A stretch of DNA of 64,000 nucleotides from Megalonaias nervosa (taxonomy: Eukaryota > Mollusca > Bivalvia > Unionida > Unionidae). The DNA lies in the NCBI GenBank assembly GCA_016617855.1, contig JAECUM010028985.1:1-64000 (forward strand), in the 5' to 3' direction. The position numbers and the translations under genes are program-made. Under the pieces are notes generated by a model, which worked only from the letters and a program-made list of their open reading frames with translations, searched no databases and was not told the DNA's origin. Below are positions 56,454-64,000 of the stretch, piece by piece (the first letter of the stretch is position 1; every line of letters begins with the position of its first letter).

Positions 56454-59400
56454 CTGTAACAAGAAATACATTAAATTAAAAATGTTGGAAATAGAACGTT
56501 CTAAACAGAGTTGAATTGGAGGCAGAAATCTAATATCTACATTTATGGTCGTGCGATGTTCCAAATCATTAGCCTTCCATATCAACTCGAAATACATTAA
56601 ACAAAAATGATTGTAAATTTAAAACGTCTTCAATCTTTACTCTCAGGAAGATTTTCAGAGACTAGTCTTGAAACAAGGTTTGCATAATGGAAGTATCTGA
56701 AGGAAAGTCCTAACAACTGAGCAACTCCAAAATCGAGAACTTTTTCAAGTTCGATAAATGTTCTGTATTCAGTGATGCACTGAATTTATGCAGAAAATAA
56801 TTGGAATAAGAGTTAAAACTTCGACCATAGTAGTATGGGAACTTTATGTCAAGCGACAAATGTCACCATTTTGAGAGCCTCAAAGATCGTTTACTATTAC
56901 ATGCTTCTTAGCCATATATACTTCCGATCCGTGTTGCCCGCAGCGCTATAAATATGATTTTGTCTTAAACTTTTTAAACCATAACATTATTTCAAACCAC
57001 CATAACCATTTATTACATTACTGAAGAATCCAACAAATTTTCTTCAAACGAGCAACAACACTCAAATGCATTATTTATTTTCTAGGCCACCACAACCGCA
57101 TTTTTCACCATAAAAAATCATACACCATCATAATCAGAAAAAGGGGATTATAAACTATATGTTCCACCAACCGTATACGAGCGCAGTAACGCTATTAGAA
57201 AATTAATTTTAATCTTGATCGTATTTTCTTGCAACATACACTGAATATTAACAAATAACTAATTTTAGGCAAACAACAACATTAATAATAATATTAATGT
57301 TACGCATAGGGTCTGTCTACCGAGCGTTGTCAGTTTAAAGGTTCTTTAACGCGCGAATGCTACAAAATATTTTCTCTAATAAACCAATGACCATGCATCA
57401 CCAAACTCTTATTTTATACTTGCACGGTTTGTCCAGTTTCACATTTGAACGATTCACTAGCAAACCTTTCTAAGCCGAATATTAATACTTCACGACATGC
57501 AATAAAAAACACTACACATCATTTGCAAAAGGAACGCATAATCGGTTATATCTGTGATGGTTGATTTTTGTATTCATTCATTATATTTGGATAGATCCGT
57601 AAAAAAAGAATACGTGCTTGCACTTTATGTTTACTAGTGATTTCTTCAATGAAAAACTTAACTTTAACGGAGATAAACGGATTTAATAATACGATGACAT
57701 CAGTACGTATCTGACTTCAAAAAAAAATATGTATCTCAGTTCATAGCTTTAGAGTGAAAACATCTTACTTTATGTTTCGTACTCGCTTGTAACTTCGATT
57801 GAGGTACAAAGCTAACACGCCCCGTCTGTCTAAGATACTATAACAGCAATGTGATTAAAATCGGATCTTCAATGTAATGGAGATCTGACAGACGGCGATA
57901 CGAGGTCTTCTTCAGTTGACCTTTCGGCTAACCAATGCAATTCCAGCTTTCACACTTACGAAAGCGCATAATGTCATACGGAATAACAGCTCTATCAATA
58001 ACTCATCTTGCACGAAATGCAACGTTCTATCTGGTTTTTAAAAATAAATGGATCGCGAATAGTGGAACAGATCAGTCGAAAAATCGTTCAATAGTGATAA
58101 AAGCACAAAATTCGTCACGTATTATCTCCTATAGTAATTTAATAGGATAAAACGTTAGCCACCTAGAAAATCAAAGATAGCTATCATTTTTCACAATTTT
58201 CGATTTTGATATCATTTGAACAGAGATCTTAAGTCTTACTGATCTTAGTGTCTGTATTTATTCTGGTGATCTAATTTATAAATTAATAAATGCTAATAAT
58301 TCTCAAATGATAGCCAAATCCAAGATGGCCTACGTTCCTTGCAAAAAAATATATTTTATTTTCAGTTACAGATCAACATAGCCAGTCATTGTGTTTCCGC
58401 TCATATTTATACGCCAGTGTGGTTTAAAAAAATGATTAACTCTATTCCAGGTAGCCATGGCATACAGAGGTACAAAGTGATGTTCGTCTGAGGCCCAAGA
58501 GATAACATTTGCATCTCCACCACAGTATGTCTTACAGTCACATTTAGTCAGTTCTTAGCACACATTTTGAAATAGGTGGAAGCACAATAAAATCTATCCT
58601 GCACATTTCACTTTTTGACTATCCCTATATGACAATTTGCTTAGAACAAGAGCTACATTATACATGTATTTTATGTGATATTGACAAGTACTAACAGAAA
58701 ACCAAATTTAAAGACTTGCTATAGTGTACTAGTGAACCACCACACTTGATTCTAAATAGTTGATTCACTAAACAAATATTATTCATCCACGTAAACTAGC
58801 AGAAATCACCGTACCTTCAATATCGCCAAGTGTTAGATCAGTTCAAGTATTTACAATATCGATATTCCATACATAGACTTTCCAAGTGTGGTATGTAAGT
58901 AAGTTCTCCTGGTTGCTACCTTTTTGCAGGTTGATTTTTAAATTTTGCTTATTATTTCTTGCATATAAATAGCATCAATTACAATTAGAACACCGCCCAC
59001 CAAATACATTCATTTGTTTGTTGGTGTTTGTTTATTTTGTTCAAATCTTAAGTCTCTTTTAAAATCTCATGAACGTTTACGAATGTGTCTATCAAATCAA
59101 TTTTAGACAGATCCTAAGATGTTTTAAACGTTTGAATCAGACTTGTTTTCAACTGTATTTTTATTTTGACCAATATCCATTGAATTTGCAACAAAACTTA
59201 AATTTAGTTCTGAATAATTGTGCTTTGTAATCACGTTAAAAACTGACAGATACAAAAGATGATTGAAAATAGTGTATTACAACATAATAAATCAAACAGA
59301 ACTTGTGTTCTAAATGAACAGATAGAAAAGAACTTAGGCGAGCCTTACAACACTAGTAGTTATTGTAATCGGTCTAATTGTGAATACAGTATACAGTGGA

Positions 59401-62400
59401 GGGATGAATATAAGGATTAGCAAAATTGTGAAAGGATAAAAGAAATAAAGACTAGTTTAAAATTTGAGGACAAGAATATAGAGAACATAATAAATAATGT
59501 AGATATAGATACCCAACAACGAAAACCATGGGATAATATAACTAATTTAGCAAGAGTTTAAATTATCCAGTCATTCAAAGATGATGTGATAACTAATTTA
59601 GGAGGACCTGCAACTATGCGGTCGTTCAGAGAAAATGCGAAATCAGATAATGTTATGTGTATGATCTAATCATTTATACCATATGTGGCTGAATGTGAGT
59701 AAACATGAATATGTCAGTGACGGTGATTTTATTCCTTGTGCATATTTTATCTATCTCATCCAGAACTATAAAGGAAATGTCTTCAATGGGAGAATACAAC
59801 GTATGCGAATATTAGTGATAACAGATCTAAAAGTGCTAAGTTCCCATCGAAAAGAAACATAAAAGAACATAAGAGAGAATTCTAAAGGATTAAAACGGAA
59901 AACTTATTACTGAAAACGTTTGTCTGTTCTGTTTGTCTTGAATTTAATATATTTAAGTGTTATCAAACTAGTACGTGTTGCTGACGGGTTATCCTAGCTT
60001 AAACGACAACACCGTGTAAAGGATTTAATAGCAGCTAAAGTCATGCAATCCTTTAACTCTGTAATCTATTTAAATCATCAACCTGTAGGAATATCCTTAT
60101 CAAAAATGATGTAGCTAGGATAACACCATCTGACAACAATTTTCATATTGTAACTGATCATGCATTAGAAATGACTTTGTCTTCTATCTTGATTTACTTT
60201 TCATTCAATAGTTTTGTTTGTAAGTTAAGGTTGTATCAGTTAACTCTTCCTATGTTTCATTTGATGTACTAATTTCCAGCTCGTTTTCTAACGTTTAGTT
60301 GCCGGGTAATAGTCTACTGCTATGTTTCTTTTCATTGCAACCTAATTCTTTCGCAGTTCGATTCAAAGAGTGTGAAAATGGAAGAATATGATCAAGAATG
60401 TGAACATCTTGTTTACAGAGAAAATGATTTTCATTCAGAAATTCAAGATCCAATCCATGGATAGCTTTGAAACATATCAACAAATTTGTGCCTCTACAGC
60501 CTTTGTGGATTAATGCGGAACATTTGTTAAACATGGTTTAAAACATAGTATACACATAATACATTAATTAGGCATAACTGAACAATTAAGGAAAATATAT
60601 GGTATAAAAAGGATGTTAAGAGCAAAATACATGTATCTATAAGATGTAACCTAAATGAAAGAATAAAACCTAACTCAAAGTATAAGTAGGAAAAGGTGGA
60701 TGTAACATTCTCAAACTTGTTAGGTTGGATAAAGGAACGAATTATATCGCTATCACGAAATGAAAAGCCTCGTTACACTACCTTGATAATAACATATAGA
60801 ACCAACAGTTACTATCAGACACCAAAAACGTGTTCCGGAGAATATTGAAATGAAAGTGATCAACACAAACGAACCAACTGACGAAAAAGTATGATAAGCA
60901 GAGACTTTATTAGATTAAGAGTAAAGTGAAAGTTTGCAGTTTACAAATTATATTCACTGATCCAAAAGCAAGAGAACTGAGATGATTTGTAAACGCTGTT
61001 GAAGCTGTAGGCTAAATAATGCAACATACAAAAACTAATATTGATACATATGAGAGCAGATTGAAGAGTTAAAAGAAAGCATAATCAAATAAACAGACAC
61101 AAGCAAAATATGTATATAGGACAAACATAAAAAAGGTTGAACATAAAGAACGTATAGGTGGACATCTAACGTGGTCGGAAAGAGATTTAAAAGACAACAT
61201 AGTTCAGTTTCACTTTTAAATGTGTCATATATTGTTCAACGTTTCCCAAAATTTTTTCAACTGGGTCATAACTTTGCTGTCCTAAACCTAATAGCTCCAT
61301 TACTTTTTTAAAGCAGATTGTATAATAGATGTTCTTATTTTGTACTTGCGCAGCCAATATACAAACACAAATAGATTCACAGAACCCACTTAACCCCCCA
61401 AACCCAACCCAAAACAAACAAAATATATTGTTATGCTTTTATGAACTTATGAATACCTTTGTTTCTTAGTCTAACTTGTGCAAGAAGGCAAATTCATTGT
61501 TTTTATAACCTGGTACTATTGGGCTAGTTTCATCAGCTGACAATTTTCTGTCGTTTTCAACAGTACATGTGCCATTGTTACAAAGACGTGTGTAAGCCTT
61601 TAGCATATGAACAGGCGTAGGCTCTCCAAAACCCTAATGAACAGTTTTATATTGTTTAGCTCCATTATCAATCAAGTATATTTTGCTGTTGGATTTCTTC
61701 CTCCATTGAAATAGCTCCCGTCATGCATTGGTAAAATGTTGAAGTTATTGCAAATTATGTTAAATTGTGTCATACCTATCAGGTTGTTATCCATACTAAA
61801 TGCTTTCTCTTGAAGTAAAGATATTTGTAATTCGTATAAAAGTTATTTTTGTGAATTTTAAACTTGATGTTATACCTATCAGCTTGCGTTACTAACTCTG
61901 ATACACTCTGATCTGTTATGTATTTATAAGAGGTCGAGCTGTTGCCATCCACACTGCCCATTTTAACACAATCTGCCAACATTTCATATCAGACTTTATT
62001 CTATATATGTAAGTAGATGTAGTACTATCAAAAGGTGAATTTTAATTATCAAATCTTAAATGGGATATATCCGAAACAATTGTCTTCGGGGCATTACATT
62101 TTCATATCTATAAACATTTTGTCAACTCGAGAATTAAACAGAGTTGCGGGACAAGGATATGGAAATATACTTGTTAATTCCCTAAGAGTAAATCACGCGT
62201 GGTATTTGGAAAGCTCTGAACATTTTGTTACAAAATTGTTGTTTTTCTAACTGTCAATAAACTGAATACCGATAAATAGATAAAATAACATTGTTTAAAA
62301 CAAGGGTAACATATCTAAATGAAAGTGACGTAAAAATGTCTGAGGAGGAGACGTTATGCAACTGGGCAAGAGCTTATTAAAAACAACGGTCGCGCTCTGG

Positions 62401-63113
62401 GTACTCTCCTACTGATATCAAGGTCCACTTGTAAAAAGTTTGTGTTTATATTTCTGCGTCAGATCTTACAATTTCTACGTGTTTTCATAGTTTGAAGCAA
62501 GTTAAGGTTTATGCAATGTGGGTCCGCACTTGTTGACTTCTGATTAGAAACAGACGGAGGTTGAAATCGCAAAAACATTCAATAGCCATATATTGAAGGA
62601 ATGACCAGAGATGTTTTATTGAGTGTTTTGTGTTTTGTTATGTTCTCGTTTATGTAATTAGCTTTGTGGATTTGTGCCCATGAAAAAGTAATTGGTAGAT
62701 TTCGAAAGCGCTTGGGCTGGTTTCGCACCAGTTTTGCAATATTGTTTGTTAGTTTTTCTGTCATATCTATCATTTCCCTGACTAACACGATCTCTTTTGA
62801 TCCAGTGCTCATGGAATTTTGGAAACACTGTTATTTGCCGTATGATTTGTAACAGACAGAGAGAAGACACAACTGTAAATACCAAGACAACTCCGGTAAA
62901 ACTCAAAGGCAACTGAAACTCCACGAACCCAGATGGAGCATGTGTTGCGATGAGCAGGCGCGCTACCAGCGAGTCATACACGAGAACGGAGTTTTTCATA
63001 ACTATAAAAGTTCTAATCAATGAACTTACTTCACCTTCATACAAATATTGGCATGTATCCATTGTTTTTAGTAATACTATTAAGTGACAGGTAAATAAAA
63101 AGTGCAAACTTAC
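56454..63113 (-). other. 6.7-kb intron of the thioester-protein gene
   Basis: AT-rich. A coding-like plus-strand tract lies at 59300-59690 (listed separately). Elsewhere no gene, RNA or repeat family that I can support; 60295-60534 and 61779-61982 (minus) are open but unremarkable. Confidence 0.6.
59300..59690 (+). pseudogene. Coding-like tract, unrecognised
   Basis: Frames KNLGEPYNTSSYCNRSNCEY, EDKNIENIINNVDIDTQQRK and PWDNITNLARV* followed by SFKDDVITNLGGPATMRSFR and ENAKSD. Protein-like composition with TAG/TAA stops; may be a retroelement remnant. No family recognised. Confidence 0.3.
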
Positions 63114-63215
63114 GGCAGCAACAGAAGAATTCATAAAAATCTGTAATGCTCCATTACCGATATTGAACCCGGGCTTCTCTACGTCCAAAGTAGCAGAGAT
63201 TCCTTTAAAACGAGC
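63114..63215 (-). CDS. Thioester-containing / alpha-2-macroglobulin family protein, exon 2
   Basis: 102 bp, 34 codons, phase 0 on both sides (acceptor TATCAG, donor GTAAGTTT): ARFKGISATLDVEKPGFNIG then NGALQIFMNSSVAA. Corresponds to the link from MG4 into MG5. In frame with exons 63651-63854 and 56391-56453. Confidence 0.85.
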
Positions 63216-63343
63216 CTGATAAACGTAAACAAGATATTATAATTTCAATACCATAGCATATTTTACTTTATAAATAATGAAATAAATGATATAGCAATAG
63301 GATATGTATTTGTTTTGAATAAAAGAGAATGCTAACTTGTCAC

Positions 63344-63349
63344 CTCTCT

Positions 63350-63442
<93 letters not shown>
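63344..63442. repeat. Compound microsatellite (CT)n(GT)n(AT)n
   Basis: CT repeats, then GT repeats (63353-63380) and AT repeats (63381-63442), inside the 435-bp intron at 63216-63650. Confidence 0.95.
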
Positions 63443-63444
<2 letters not shown>

Positions 63445-63650
63445 CACAATCTTATCAGCATTATATGAAAATTGTTCACACATATTTATTTGGAATATTG
63501 TTTTCTTGTAAAAACAGAAACGACTTGAATGCAATTTTAAATGTAGACACACTTGGCCAATGAATCATATGAAGTCTGATGGATCTTTTAACGTTTTGCC
63601 TGTCCTAATACATGAAGATACATATTCAAAATATTCACAACTGTACAAAC

Positions 63651-63854
63651 CTCGAAATGTAGTGACTGCGAATAAATGGGTGCATTTACTCGAATCGTTA
63701 GTATACCGGTGGAGGGAGGTGCTTGGAGCTCAACGGCTAAAACCTCAGCTTTGTCCCTGTGCGCCGTCTGATCATGAAATTTGGCGTAGGCCCTCACCTC
63801 TATTGTTTTATCTGATGAAATGACCGGTCGACCATCAGCTTCATGCACAAGGAG
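63651..63854 (-). CDS. Thioester-containing / alpha-2-macroglobulin family protein, exon 1 of those visible (MG4)
   Basis: 204 bp, 68 codons, phase 0 at both borders (acceptor TTACAG, donor GTTTGTAC). It reads LLVHEADGRPVISSDKTIEV and KAEVLAVELQAPPSTGILTI, ending APIYSQSLHFE. 'DG-x-P-V' followed by 'G-x-[IL]-x-[IL]-x-V-x-[AV]-P' is the MG4 pattern of the family. Upstream exons with the signal peptide and MG1-3 lie to the right of the window. Confidence 0.9.
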
Positions 63855-64000
63855 CTGTAAAATAAATAAATTAATAAATCAATAAGCGCATGCGATATTA
63901 TCTTCATTTGCTTTTATTGAAGAAAACCGTGGATTTTCGTGAATTATTCTGCATGAAAATTGCTTTGGAATGTATGTTGTTAGCGCATCTAATGTGATTG

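Noticed and set aside
61187..61417. Minus-strand ORF considered as a host exon
   Set aside because: No phase-compatible splice sites with the thioester-protein exons and no match to MG domains.

Overview
The window comes from an AT-rich invertebrate animal nuclear genome. It has split exons with GT/AG borders, many microsatellites, and Polinton/Maverick, Ty3/gypsy, hAT-like and SINE-like repeats. A marine lophotrochozoan such as a mollusc is my guess; nothing here fixes the species.

The only host gene I can support lies on the minus strand and runs through most of the window. Seven exons (63651-63854, 63114-63215, 56391-56453, 36394-36594, 27118-27267, 22404-22478, 20490-20583) encode a continuous stretch of an alpha-2-macroglobulin / CD109 / thioester-containing protein, covering the MG4 to MG6 region. 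All borders are phase 0 except the last donor, which is phase 1. Both ends of the gene, including any thioester site, lie outside the window. Its introns are large (up to 19.8 kb) and full of mobile DNA.

The intron at 1-20489 holds two Polinton (Maverick/adintovirus-type) elements. P1 (1-3936, minus strand, runs off the window) keeps a packed late-gene block: an adenain-like protease start, a basic pX-like protein, a double-jelly-roll major capsid protein broken only by three in-frame stops, and three small structural-type genes. P2 (3937-20177) is a complete but heavily decayed element with ~258-bp terminal inverted repeats. In order it carries a Cys-rich ORF, protein-primed DNA polymerase B, integrase and a parvovirus-type phospholipase A2 domain (both on the opposite strand), packaging ATPase, coiled-coil protein, late proteins, capsid, pX-like protein, protease and a small hydrophobic protein. 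A gypsy element (A) with a 4-bp target duplication sits inside P2. A third Polinton remnant, P3 (28595-31000, perhaps to 32650), lies in another intron of the same gene and is interrupted by a 268-bp hAT-like MITE with an 8-bp target duplication.

Gypsy copies A (14920-18846) and B (38554-44122) belong to one family. Their RT and RNase H are gypsy-type, but the integrase lies upstream of RT, which is the order of Gmr1-like elements. Copy B keeps a SCAN-like capsid segment, a CCHC knuckle and a DTGA protease motif. A solo LTR of a related family lies at about 37376-38048. The rest (20.6-63.1 kb) is intron with microsatellites, SINE-like pieces, a 131-bp palindrome and decayed coding-like tracts that I could not identify (48.9, 52.2-53.4 and 59.3-59.7 kb).
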